Source: Chloroflexota bacterium (GTDB taxonomy: Bacteria; Chloroflexota; Anaerolineae; JACRMK01). From it: a stretch of DNA of 14,309 nucleotides. Below the pieces are notes generated by a model. It saw nothing but the letters and a program-made list of their open reading frames with translations. It ran no database searches and was not told the origin of the DNA. Below are positions 1 through 6,168 of this stretch, piece after piece (within the stretch, counting starts at the first letter, position 1; each line of letters starts with the position of its first letter). The stretch lies in assembly GCA_016200765.1 (NCBI GenBank), contig JACQEC010000088.1, forward strand, positions 1-14,309. Direction: 5' to 3'. The position numbers and the translations under genes are program-made.

Positions 1-2
1 CG

Positions 3-95
3 CCGCCGCGCTATGACGCGCGTAAGGTGAGTTATAATGAAGCCATCATCCGTGACACACAGCGTTATCGCCCCGGCTTTGCGATTGGAAGCTGA
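3..95 (+). CDS. 3' end of an unidentified gene (partial at window edge)
   Basis: This frame is open from the window edge to a TGA at 93-95, about 30 codons, while the other two forward frames stop within the first 30 bases. The tail ends in ...AIIRDTQRYRPGFAIGS. It lies 18 bases upstream of the zinc-finger gene in the same direction, so the two may form a pair. Small YgiT-type proteins often follow a toxin-like gene (DUF4258 or RelE/MqsR types), but this tail does not show a motif I can assign to such a family. Reality as a gene is plausible from position and open length only; the function is unknown. Confidence 0.35.
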   Translation, partial: PPRYDARKVSYNEAIIRDTQRYRPGFAIGS

Positions 96-113
96 TTTCA
101 AGCGGAGGAAGCC

Positions 114-341
114 ATGACGTGTGTAATTTGCCGGCAAGCCGAAATTGAAGTGGGCGAAGCAACCGTGACCTTGGAGCGGGAGGGGCTGACGCTCGCCTTC
201 AAGCGTGTGCCTGCTCGCGTCTGTCCGAACTGCGGCGAGGAAACTGTAGATGAGCCGACCACCGCCCAACTGCTGGCAGAGGCCGAAGCGCTGGCGCGGG
301 CGGGCGCGCTGGTGGATATCCGCGCGTATAGTGCGGCCTGA
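114..341 (+). CDS. YgiT-type zinc finger protein (MqsA-like N-domain, possible antitoxin)
   Basis: The 75-residue protein has two Cys pairs, C3-x2-C6 and C37-x2-C40 (the latter in CPNCGEE), which should bind one zinc ion. Between them lies a strand-rich stretch, and a short helix (about residues 48-64) follows, ending in VDIRAY. This is the compact YgiT-finger family. It matches only the zinc-binding N-terminal half of the MqsA antitoxin: the DNA-binding helix-turn-helix half is absent, so autoregulation by this protein alone is doubtful. The start is supported by a good ribosome site, AGCGGAGGA at 101-109, spaced four bases from the ATG. If it is an antitoxin, its partner would be the truncated gene just upstream, which cannot be identified here. 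The family call is firm; the antitoxin role is inferred from family context. Confidence 0.8.
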   Translation: MTCVICRQAEIEVGEATVTLEREGLTLAFKRVPARVCPNCGEETVDEPTTAQLLAEAEALARAGALVDIRAYSAA

Positions 342-513
342 GCAGAGCGCAGACGCAACGCGGGCACAGCGACTTCATCCGCTAATCCGCTATCGCGCAG
401 CCATCCGCTGATAGCCCATCGCCCCACAAACCCTTCCGCCTTCCACAGCCCAAGTCTCAATAACCCGTCCAGTCATACGCCGGAAGGTTGTGACAATGAC
501 TGCCAAGCATACC

Positions 514-548
514 CCCTTTCTGCAAAACCATACCCTCTGCAGAAAGGG
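514..548. repeat. 11-bp perfect inverted repeat in spacer
   Basis: CCCTTTCTGCA (514-524) is repeated as its reverse complement at 538-548, with a 13-base loop. There is no T-run after it, so a classical intrinsic terminator is unlikely. It sits in the 482-base spacer between the zinc-finger gene and lutA. It could be a folded RNA element or a small repeat unit. Confidence 0.6.
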
Positions 549-570
549 TGAAACTTATGTAAACCCACCG

Positions 571-651
571 GCCCCTGTAGGGGCAGGGCTTGTCCCTGCC
601 CGCTTGCCCCTGCCCGCTTGCCCCTGCCCGCTTGCCCCTGCCCGCTTGTCC
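571..651. repeat. Nested palindrome running into a 14-bp tandem array (about 4.5 copies)
   Basis: GCCCCT and AGGGGC (571-576, 579-584) form a short palindrome. It overlaps a stem of GGGCAGGG (581-588) and CCCTGCCC (594-601) around a 5-base loop. The second arm is the start of a direct array with unit CTTGCCCCTGCCCG: copies at 589-602 (one T variant), 603-616, 617-630 and 631-644, and half a copy to 651. The open frame crossing this region (490-816) is low-complexity translation of the array and is not called as a gene. Confidence 0.8.
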
Positions 652-668
652 TATCGCCCACGTTCTTT

Positions 669-696
669 CAACGCGCAACGCCCAACGCGCAACTCG
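669..696. repeat. Heptamer tandem array, four copies of CAACGCG-like unit
   Basis: Four 7-base units occur back to back: CAACGCG, CAACGCC, CAACGCG, CAACTCG. The period of seven matches a second array (unit TCACTCG) at 3548-3575, although the unit sequence differs. It lies about 60 bases upstream of the lutA promoter. Confidence 0.65.
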
Positions 697-756
697 CCCC
701 CTAGCCCTCACGTTGCTGCGCCTGCGAAAAGCCAACTAGCCGCCCCCCGCCGAACG

Positions 757-765
757 TGCTATAAT
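757..765 (+). promoter_or_regulatory. Extended -10 promoter for the lutABC operon
   Basis: TGCTATAAT gives a perfect TATAAT preceded by TG at the extended -10 spacing. No good -35 hexamer is visible 17 bases upstream, which fits an extended -10 promoter. Transcription would begin near 772, leaving a leader of about 50 bases that contains the palindromic repeat at 779-818. This is inferred from sequence only. Confidence 0.5.
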
Positions 766-778
766 TTCGCCGCCGACT

Positions 779-818
779 CTCCCCTCTCCCATGCTTGGGA
801 GAGGGGCCGGGGGTGAGG
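779..818. repeat. GC-rich palindromic element in the lutA leader
   Basis: A perfect 11-bp stem, CCCCTCTCCCA (781-791) with TGGGAGAGGGG (796-806), encloses a 4-base loop. It is followed by the conserved tail CCGGGGGTGAGG ending at 818. The tail sits five bases before the lutA ATG and supplies its purine-rich ribosome binding sequence. This copy defines the repeat family seen at 3137, 4197, 7533 and 9541. Confidence 0.85.
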
Positions 819-823
819 TTCTT

Positions 824-1546
824 ATGACCCAACACCGCGTCTCCCTCTTCGTCACCTGTCTGGTTGACCTCTTCTACCCACAGGTGGGCGAGGCCACCGT
901 TAAGGTCCTGCGCCAGCATGGCGTTGAGGTCGCGTTTCCACCCGCGCAAATCTGTTGCGGCCAGCCGGTCTTTAACTCCGGCTTTCGCGCGGACGCGGCC
1001 AACGTCGCTCGCTACAACATGCAGGTGTTCAAAGACGCCGAGGCCGTCGTCCTGCCTTCCGGCTCGTGCGCCGACATGATTCGCGAGCACTACCCGCACC
1101 TGTTCGACGACCCGCAAGAACAAGAGGCCGCGCGCGCCTTCGCGGCGAAATGCTATGAACTGACGGAATACCTTTCGAAGGTCTTGGGCGTCACGGCCTA
1201 TGCGTCGAATTTCAGCGGCGCGCTCACCTACCACGACTCGTGCCACATGTGCCGCGGGCTGGGGTTGCGCGAGGAACCCCGTCAGGCCCTGCGCGGCGTG
1301 AAGGGTGCGACACTGGTCGAGATGCCGCGCTCGGATGAGTGCTGTGGTTTCGGCGGCACCTTCAGTGTGCGTCTGCCGGAGGTATCCGAGGCGATCATGC
1401 TGGCGAAACTGCGCCTGGCCGAATCGTCCGGCGCGCCGGTCATCGTCACCGCCGACCCCGGCTGTATGATGCAGATGGCGGGCGGCATCTCGCGGCGCGG
1501 CTTGAAGCTGAAGGTCATGCACATCGCGGAGGTGCTGGGTGCTTAG
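824..1546 (+). CDS. lutA: Lactate utilization protein A (LutA/YkgE), Cys-rich (Fe-S)-binding subunit
   Basis: A 240-residue protein of the LutA/GlpC-like CCG-domain family. LutA, LutB and LutC together oxidise L-lactate to pyruvate in the cytoplasm. Two CCG-type modules are visible: the first with C12, C44-C45-G46 and C82 (PSGSC), the second with C140 and C143 (YHDSCHMC), C173-C174-G175 (ECCGFGGTFS) and C214 (DPGC). These cysteines are expected to hold Fe-S clusters. Length is normal for the family. I place the start at the ATG at 824, because the homologous sequence begins with MTQHRVSLFVTC and GGTGAGG at 812-818 gives a ribosome site. An upstream ATG at 791 falls in the loop of the palindromic repeat and would add only repeat-encoded residues. 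The stop lies inside the beginning of lutB, so translation is probably coupled. Confidence 0.93.
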   Translation: MTQHRVSLFVTCLVDLFYPQVGEATVKVLRQHGVEVAFPPAQICCGQPVFNSGFRADAANVARYNMQVFKDAEAVVLPSGSCADMIREHYPHLFDDPQEQEAARAFAAKCYELTEYLSKVLGVTAYASNFSGALTYHDSCHMCRGLGLREEPRQALRGVKGATLVEMPRSDECCGFGGTFSVRLPEVSEAIMLAKLRLAESSGAPVIVTADPGCMMQMAGGISRRGLKLKVMHIAEVLGA

Positions 1547-2801
1547 CCCGCTGAAGGGGCCAGCCCCGAGCCTGTCGAAAGGCATAACCACCTTCGGCCA
1601 GCGCGCGCACGCGGCTCTGAACGATCTTCCCCTTCAGGCGAACCTGAAGCGCGGCATGACTGGGTTCGCCGACGCCCGCGCCCGCGCGATGGCCGAAACC
1701 GGCGACCCGCTCGGTCTGCGCCGGCAGAGCAAGGCCATCCGCGATGCGGCGATCGCCGACCTACCCACCCATCTGGCGCGGCTGGCCGAAATGGTTGAGC
1801 GCAACGGCGGCCGCGTCCATTGGGCGGGCGACGCGGCCGAAGCGCGGCAGATCATCCTCGACATCGCGCGGCGGCATGGCGTCAAACTCATTGTGAAATC
1901 AAAGAGCATGGCGACCGAGGAAATCGCACTCAACCACGCGCTCGAAGCCGCCGGCATCGAGCCGGTCGAGACCGACCTCGGCGAGTACATCGCCCAGAAA
2001 GCCCACGAGCCGCCCTCGCATATTCTGGCGCCGATTGTGCATAAGAATAAAGAGGTCGAGAACGAGGGCAACGCGCGTCTCGTGACCAGCGCGCCGCGCG
2101 TTCACGTGGCGGTGATGGGCGCGGATAAAGTGATCCCGACGCTGGACGACCTGCCCGTGCTGTTGAAATCATTGACGCGCAGCGCCACCGGTCAGGCCAT
2201 CTCGGTCTATGTGTCGCTGATTTCCGGCCCGCGCCGTGAGGGCGACCCGGACGGGCCGGACGAGTTTCATCTGGTCATCATGGACAACGGCCGCTCGTCT
2301 CTATACGGCACCGAGTTTCAGGAGATGCTGAACTGTATTCGCTGTGGCGCGTGCCTCAACGTCTGCCCGGTCTACAAGAGTGTCGGCGGCCATGCCTACG
2401 GCTCGGTCTATTCCGGGCCGATGGGCGCGGTGCTGATGCCGGGCCTCGGCGGGTTGCGCGCCTTCGGCGACCTGTCCCACGCCTCGTCGCTCTGCGGCGC
2501 GTGCATGGACGCCTGCCCGGTGATGATTGACCTGCCGCGCATGTTGCTGGCCTGGCGGCGGCAGGTGCCACACTCGGCGCTGGAGACCCTCGCCTTTCGG
2601 CTGGCGCGCCTCGGGATGACCAACCCGCTCCTCTACCGGTTGGGCGTGATTTTCGGGCGGCTGGGCTTGCGGCTGTGGGTGCGCGATGGGCGCATTCGCG
2701 GCGGCCCGCCGCCGATTGACCGCTGGACACACGGCAGAGATTTTCCCCCCATTGCCGCGAAGACCTTTCAAGAACGCTGGCGCGAGGGGCGCGCGCCGTG
2801 A
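1539..2801 (+). CDS. lutB: Lactate utilization protein B (LutB/LldF), Fe-S protein with a deletion in the LUD domain
   Basis: LutB is the ferredoxin-containing subunit of the LutABC lactate oxidation system. From the GTG start the protein is 420 residues. It has an N-terminal LUD region (IVKSKSMATEEIALNHALEA at 118-137, VETDLGEY at 143-150, PPSHILAP at 158-165) and a C-terminal ferredoxin part with C266-x2-C269-x2-C272-x3-C276 and C319-x2-C322-x3-C326. Family members are usually about 470-480 residues. The shortfall is local: HKNKE (168-172) runs directly into VENEGNARLV, whereas relatives such as Bacillus LutB have about 55 more residues there, including the LUD core (a GITG-x-NFA-x-A-x-TG-type motif). 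Flanking sequence stays in frame. The GTG at 1539 has GGAGG at 1528-1532 and overlaps the lutA stop. Residues 2-15 are largely repeat-encoded. Identity is firm; activity is doubtful. Confidence 0.92.
   Translation: MLSPLKGPAPSLSKGITTFGQRAHAALNDLPLQANLKRGMTGFADARARAMAETGDPLGLRRQSKAIRDAAIADLPTHLARLAEMVERNGGRVHWAGDAAEARQIILDIARRHGVKLIVKSKSMATEEIALNHALEAAGIEPVETDLGEYIAQKAHEPPSHILAPIVHKNKEVENEGNARLVTSAPRVHVAVMGADKVIPTLDDLPVLLKSLTRSATGQAISVYVSLISGPRREGDPDGPDEFHLVIMDNGRSSLYGTEFQEMLNCIRCGACLNVCPVYKSVGGHAYGSVYSGPMGAVLMPGLGGLRAFGDLSHASSLCGACMDACPVMIDLPRMLLAWRRQVPHSALETLAFRLARLGMTNPLLYRLGVIFGRLGLRLWVRDGRIRGGPPPIDRWTHGRDFPPIAAKTFQERWREGRAP
1553..1583. repeat. Dispersed repeat at the LutB N-terminus (GAGCCTGTCGAAAGGC type)
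   Basis: GGGGCCAGCCCC followed by GAGCCTGTCGAAAGGC resembles the widespread dispersed motif built on CTGAGCYTGTCGAAG. It is translated as KGPAPSLSKG, which precedes the point where LutB homology starts. A related copy lies in lutC at 2846-2877. Confidence 0.45.
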
Positions 2802-3481
2802 ACGGCCAGGACTTCCGCGCGCGCTTCCGATCCACAGCAAAGGCCGAAGCGCCGCGTGCTGAGCTTGTCGAAGCGCCAGTCTTTGACCGCGCGGCATTGG
2901 AAGCCTGGGCACATGATCTGCGTGCCGGCCTGCCCGCGCGCACTGAGGCGCTAAGCGCGCAGTTCGCGCGCGCGCTCGAATTGGCCGGAGGCAAGTTCTA
3001 TACGGCGTCCGACCCCGCCGACGCCGCGCGCATCGTCTGCGCCATTGCCGAGGAGCGCAACGCGCGCTCGGTGGTGGCCTGGGATGATCCTCTGCTCGCC
3101 GAGGCCTGCGCCGCCCTGCAAGCCGCGGGCATAAATCTCCCCTCTCCCATACCTGGGAGAGGGGCCGAGATCGGCCTGACAACCTGCGCCTATGCGCTGG
3201 CCGAGACTGGCACGCTTATCCTGATCGGCGGCCCCCCGCGCGCGCGGCTGGTATCGCTCCTGCCCACCACGCACGTCGCGCTGATCCGCGCCGAACAACT
3301 CCTGCCCACCTTTGCCGATGCGGTGAAGTTGTTGCGCTTGCAGGCGGTGACCGCAAGCGATGGCCGCCTGCCGGTCAACATCGCCCTGCACACCGGCCCG
3401 TCGCGCACCGCCGACATCGAGCAGACGCTGACGCGCGGCATGCACGGCCCGAAGGAAGTGCATGTCATTCAGGTCGGCTGA
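2798..3481 (+). CDS. lutC: Lactate utilization protein C (LutC/YkgG), LUD domain
   Basis: The third component of the LutABC lactate oxidation system: a single LUD domain, 227 residues. Recognisable motifs are IGLTTCAYALAETGT (125-139), followed by RLVSLLPTTHVALI (150-163), and a C-terminal NIALHTGPSRTADIEQTLTRGMHGP-type segment that ends in the KEVHVI strand. The GTG start (2798) overlaps the lutB stop by four bases (GTGA), with GAGGGG at 2784-2789 as ribosome site. Two dispersed repeats are embedded in frame. One (2846-2877) gives APRAELVEAP near the N-terminus. The other (3137-3168) gives LPSPIPGRG at residues 114-122, just before the LUD core, in a spot where relatives vary. Neither breaks the reading frame. 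Operon position and motifs make the call firm; whether the inserts are tolerated is unknown. Confidence 0.92.
   Translation: MNGQDFRARFRSTAKAEAPRAELVEAPVFDRAALEAWAHDLRAGLPARTEALSAQFARALELAGGKFYTASDPADAARIVCAIAEERNARSVVAWDDPLLAEACAALQAAGINLPSPIPGRGAEIGLTTCAYALAETGTLILIGGPPRARLVSLLPTTHVALIRAEQLLPTFADAVKLLRLQAVTASDGRLPVNIALHTGPSRTADIEQTLTRGMHGPKEVHVIQVG
2846..2877. repeat. 24-bp in-frame insertion bounded by GAAGCGCC direct repeats in lutC
   Basis: GAAGCGCC occurs at 2846-2853 and again at 2870-2877. Between them is GCGTGCTGAGCTTGTC. The whole contains the widespread dispersed motif GCTGAGCTTGTCGAAGC. One period is 24 bases, eight codons, so the LutC frame is kept. Confidence 0.6.
3137..3168. 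repeat. Palindromic element inserted in frame in lutC
   Basis: The stem is CCCCTCTCCCA (3139-3149) with TGGGAGAGGGG (3154-3164), loop TACC, then CCGA. It matches the 779-818 element except that the GGGGGTGAGG tail is lost or diverged. It is read in lutC as LPSPIPGRG. Confidence 0.85.
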
Positions 3482-6092
3482 CCAAGATGACCCCAGCACG
3501 CCGGTAGGGGCGAAGCGGCGCACAGAAGCGTGTCGGGCTATTTCTCGTCACTCGTCACTCGTCACCCGTCACTCGTCAACGGCCGCCGCGCTGGCTTGCG
3601 CCTTCCTGCCCCTTTTGTTCTTTCCTGAACTCCTCTTTCAGGGCCAGTCGCTCTACTTTGCCGACCTCAATTGGTTTCACTACCCCCTGCGCCTGCTGGT
3701 GGTCAGTTTCTGGAAGGCCGGTGTGTGGCCGCTCTGGAATCCCTATGCCTGGAACGGCTACCCGCTCCTGGCCTACGCTGACCCCGGCGCGCTCAGCCCG
3801 CTGAATGCGCTCTTCCTCCTGCCGGTCGAGACGTATCAGGCTTTGAATGGGCTGGTCTTGCTGCACATAGCAATCGCCGGGCTTGGCGCCTACGCGCTCG
3901 CGCGGCAGACCGGCATCAGCCGCGGCGGCGCAGGGCTTGCGGCGCTCTCCTTTGCCGGCGGCGGCCACCTCATGGCCAGCGTCGCCAATCTGAACATCAT
4001 GATCGGCTTGGCGTGGGCGCCTCTCATCTGGGCGCTGCTCATATCGGCCACGCCGAAACAGCGAGCGCGAGAGGCCACACTGGGCGGCCTCGCGCTGGCC
4101 TTACAAATCTATTCCAGCCACCCGCAGGCGGTCTATTTCACAGTCATCCTGCTCGGATCGTATGCGCTTGCAGACGCACTACGTGGGTGGCGCCCCTTCT
4201 CCCCGCGCCCGTCCTTGGGCGAGGGGCCGGGGGCGAAGTTACGCGCCCTCTCCCCTCTCCCATACCTGGGCGAGGGGCCGGGGGCGAAGTTACGCGCCCT
4301 CTCCCCTCTCCCATACCTGGGCGAGGGGCCGTGGGCGAAGTTACGCGCCCTCTCCCCTCTCCCATACCTGGGCGAGGGGCCGGGGGTGAGGTTGCGCGCC
4401 TTCGCCTGGCTCTTGCTGGTTGGCGTGGGATTGAGCGCGCCGCAATGGATAACCACGCTGGAAGCGATCCCTCTATCGGTGCGCGCACAGGGCCTGGCCG
4501 CCGGAGCGCAAACCCACCTGTCTCTGCCGCCTGACAGCCTGATGGCCCTGTTGTTTCCGCGCCTTTTCTTGAAGGTTGCCGACAACTGGCGCACGACGGG
4601 CATTTATGACGAGTTCCATTTCTACCTCGGCTTGATTCCGCTCGTCTGCGTGGCGCTGGCCGCCCTCAAGCGCGGCGAATGGATCGTGCGCTTTAGCTTC
4701 GTCGTGGCGCTGGGATCGCTTATCTTGGCGCTGGGGCATTTCACGCCGGTCTATGGGCTGCTGTCGCCGCTGGCGCTCTTTTCCTTCGTCCGCGCGCCGG
4801 GACGCTGGCTGTTCATCACGGCGATCGTTCTGATTGTCCTCGTCGGCAAGGGCGCTGATGCGATCTATGAGTGGGCGCGAACCGAATCCCGGCGAACCGC
4901 CCTGCGCGGAGTGGGGCGCTATCTGACAGTTTTGTTTTTCGCGCTGTCGCTGACCGTGCCGGTGGGATTGTTGATCCGCCCGCTGGACCCCGCCGAGCTT
5001 GAGAGCTTGAGCACAGAAGATGTCTTCAGCGTTGAGCGCATCGCGACGCGCACGGTGCCGGCCCTGCGGTTGCTGCCGGAGGCGATTGCCTTCGCCGCGT
5101 TCGGCGGGCTGGCGCTGACGGCGTTCTGGCTGTTGGCGTGGCAGGGGCGCAAGCCGCGCGCTTTCGCCGCCGCCGCGCTAACGCTCACGGCAGCCGACCT
5201 GTTCCTCGCGGGCGGCCAGCAGACCACAGCCCCAGCGTACTGGCAGACGGCACAACCGCTGGTGAGTTTCCTAAAAGAAGCGCATGACCCATTCCAGCGC
5301 ATCTTTTCGATAGGCGGGCTGGCTGATGAAGTGCCGCGGCTCGGCGCGGAGCATCCGAGCATAGCGGGCGTGTTCGCGAGTTCCGGCTACGAGTTGGCGC
5401 TCGGCCTCCAGCGCTCGAATGACTATATGACGCAACTGCCGTTTGTGCGGGCGATGCAGTTGAGCAGCACGCGCTGGCTCGTTTCTGCTGACCCACCGCA
5501 GAGCCGCCTGACCCGCGATGCCTTGCTCGCACAGCCGTCTCTGGCTCAACTGCCGGAAGTGTGGCGCGGCGAGCAGGTCAGCGTGCGCGAAATTCCCGCG
5601 CCTCTGCCGCGCGCTTACGTGGCCTATCGGGTCGCGCCGGTCGGGTCGCCGTCAGACGCGCTTGAGCGCCTACGCGCCGAGGATTTCGACGCACAGCGCG
5701 AGGTGGTCGTCGAAGACTGGCCGTCGTCGCGGCCTGTGCCAGAGGGGGCGAATCGTCCAGCCACGCCCGCGCAAATCACGCGCTACGCGCCCGACGACGT
5801 GCAGATGGCGGTGGATAGCGCGGGCGATGGCTTGTTCGTCCTCACCGATACGGACTACCCCGGCTGGCGCGCTTGGGTAGATGGCGTCGAACAGCCCATC
5901 CTGCGCGCGAATTTTCTATTTCGCGGTATAATCATCAACGCGGGAGCGCATACGGTTGAATTCCGCTATGAGCCATTCTCATTTCGGCTCGGCTTGGGCA
6001 TCGCCGGCGTGACGCTGGCGCTGATGATGGCCGCCGCAGGCAGGATTTTTGATTTCAGATTTTTGATTTTAGATTCGCAATCAAAAATCTAA
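3462..6092 (+). CDS. YfhO-family multi-pass membrane protein (GT-C-like fold)
   Basis: An 876-residue membrane protein resembling the YfhO family, whose members are linked to transfer of sugars to cell-surface polymers from lipid carriers. The substrate here is unknown. Visible parts: a first hydrophobic segment near 45-60, an acidic loop with LYFADLNWFHYPLR, the pair WNPYAWNGYPLLAYADPG, several further helices including one after SSHPQAVYF, and a C-terminal soluble module (about 785-845) with FVLTDTDYPGWRAWVDG and an AHTVEFRYEP strand, followed by a last helix. Four 17-residue repeat units (246-313) fill a loop between two helices. The ATG at 3462 overlaps lutC by 20 bases. The first 45 residues are largely repeat-encoded (VTRHSS type), so the true start is uncertain, but no better in-frame start is obvious. 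The last 14 residues come from an AT-rich inverted repeat. Confidence 0.82.
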   Translation: MSFRSADQDDPSTPVGAKRRTEACRAISRHSSLVTRHSSTAAALACAFLPLLFFPELLFQGQSLYFADLNWFHYPLRLLVVSFWKAGVWPLWNPYAWNGYPLLAYADPGALSPLNALFLLPVETYQALNGLVLLHIAIAGLGAYALARQTGISRGGAGLAALSFAGGGHLMASVANLNIMIGLAWAPLIWALLISATPKQRAREATLGGLALALQIYSSHPQAVYFTVILLGSYALADALRGWRPFSPRPSLGEGPGAKLRALSPLPYLGEGPGAKLRALSPLPYLGEGPWAKLRALSPLPYLGEGPGVRLRAFAWLLLVGVGLSAPQWITTLEAIPLSVRAQGLAAGAQTHLSLPPDSLMALLFPRLFLKVADNWRTTGIYDEFHFYLGLIPLVCVALAALKRGEWIVRFSFVVALGSLILALGHFTPVYGLLSPLALFSFVRAPGRWLFITAIVLIVLVGKGADAIYEWARTESRRTALRGVGRYLTVLFFALSLTVPVGLLIRPLDPAELESLSTEDVFSVERIATRTVPALRLLPEAIAFAAFGGLALTAFWLLAWQGRKPRAFAAAALTLTAADLFLAGGQQTTAPAYWQTAQPLVSFLKEAHDPFQRIFSIGGLADEVPRLGAEHPSIAGVFASSGYELALGLQRSNDYMTQLPFVRAMQLSSTRWLVSADPPQSRLTRDALLAQPSLAQLPEVWRGEQVSVREIPAPLPRAYVAYRVAPVGSPSDALERLRAEDFDAQREVVVEDWPSSRPVPEGANRPATPAQITRYAPDDVQMAVDSAGDGLFVLTDTDYPGWRAWVDGVEQPILRANFLFRGIIINAGAHTVEFRYEPFSFRLGLGIAGVTLALMMAAAGRIFDFRFLILDSQSKI
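3548..3575. repeat. Heptamer tandem array, four copies of TCACTCG
   Basis: Units at 3548-3554, 3555-3561, 3562-3568 (TCACCCG) and 3569-3575 follow each other without gaps. They lie at the extreme 5' end of the YfhO-like frame and are read as SSLVTRHSS. This makes the annotated N-terminus of that protein suspect. Confidence 0.75.
4197..4400. repeat. Four 51-bp tandem units carrying the palindromic element, inside the YfhO-like gene
   Basis: Units lie at 4197-4247, 4248-4298, 4299-4349 and 4350-4400, each exactly 51 bases (17 codons). Units 2 to 4 are nearly identical and are read as LSPLPYLGEGPGAKLRA with few changes; the 5' half of unit 1 has diverged. Each contains the palindromic core, here CCCCTCTCCCATACCTGGGC with one arm changed to GGGCGAGGGG, and the CCGGGGGYGARG tail. 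The last unit keeps the original GGGGGTGAGG ending. Confidence 0.92.
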
Positions 6093-6103
6093 AATCTGAA
6101 ATC
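6051..6103. repeat. AT-rich 25-bp inverted repeat ending the YfhO-like gene
   Basis: The arms at 6051-6075 and 6079-6103 pair at 23 of 25 positions around the loop CGC. The element is strongly AT-rich in a GC-rich surrounding. It is translated as the last residues of the YfhO-like protein and supplies its TAA stop (6090-6092). Because the hairpin is long and stable, it may also end transcription of the lut-yfhO block, though there is no separate T-run. Confidence 0.85.
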
Positions 6104-6168
6104 AACAATGGGTTCCACGCCACCGCGCTGCGGGCGGTGAACATGATTGGTCAAGAAAGGAGAGAACG

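Noticed and set aside
33..38. TATAAT upstream of the zinc-finger gene
   Set aside because: A perfect -10 hexamer, but it lies inside the upstream frame, with no -35 visible in the few bases available and no extended -10, so it is too weak to call.
490..816. Open frame of 108 codons on the plus strand
   Set aside because: It is low-complexity translation of the 14-mer and heptamer arrays and the palindromic element, with no ribosome site and no family resemblance.
791..823. Upstream ATG for LutA
   Set aside because: It lies in the palindrome and would add only repeat-encoded residues (LGRGAGGEVL). The ATG at 824 fits the family start and has a ribosome site.
701..1591. 296-codon minus-strand frame opposite lutA
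   Set aside because: It is the complement of a clear lutA gene. Its composition reflects GC-rich codon bias, and no domain is recognisable.
779..4400. CRISPR array
   Set aside because: The regular units are contiguous or dispersed, without unique spacers of constant size, and no cas gene is present.
4013..4603. Several frames on both strands across the 51-bp units in the yfhO-like gene
   Set aside because: The 51-base period keeps all frames open, so these are artefacts of the repeat; the hydrophobic YfhO frame explains the region.
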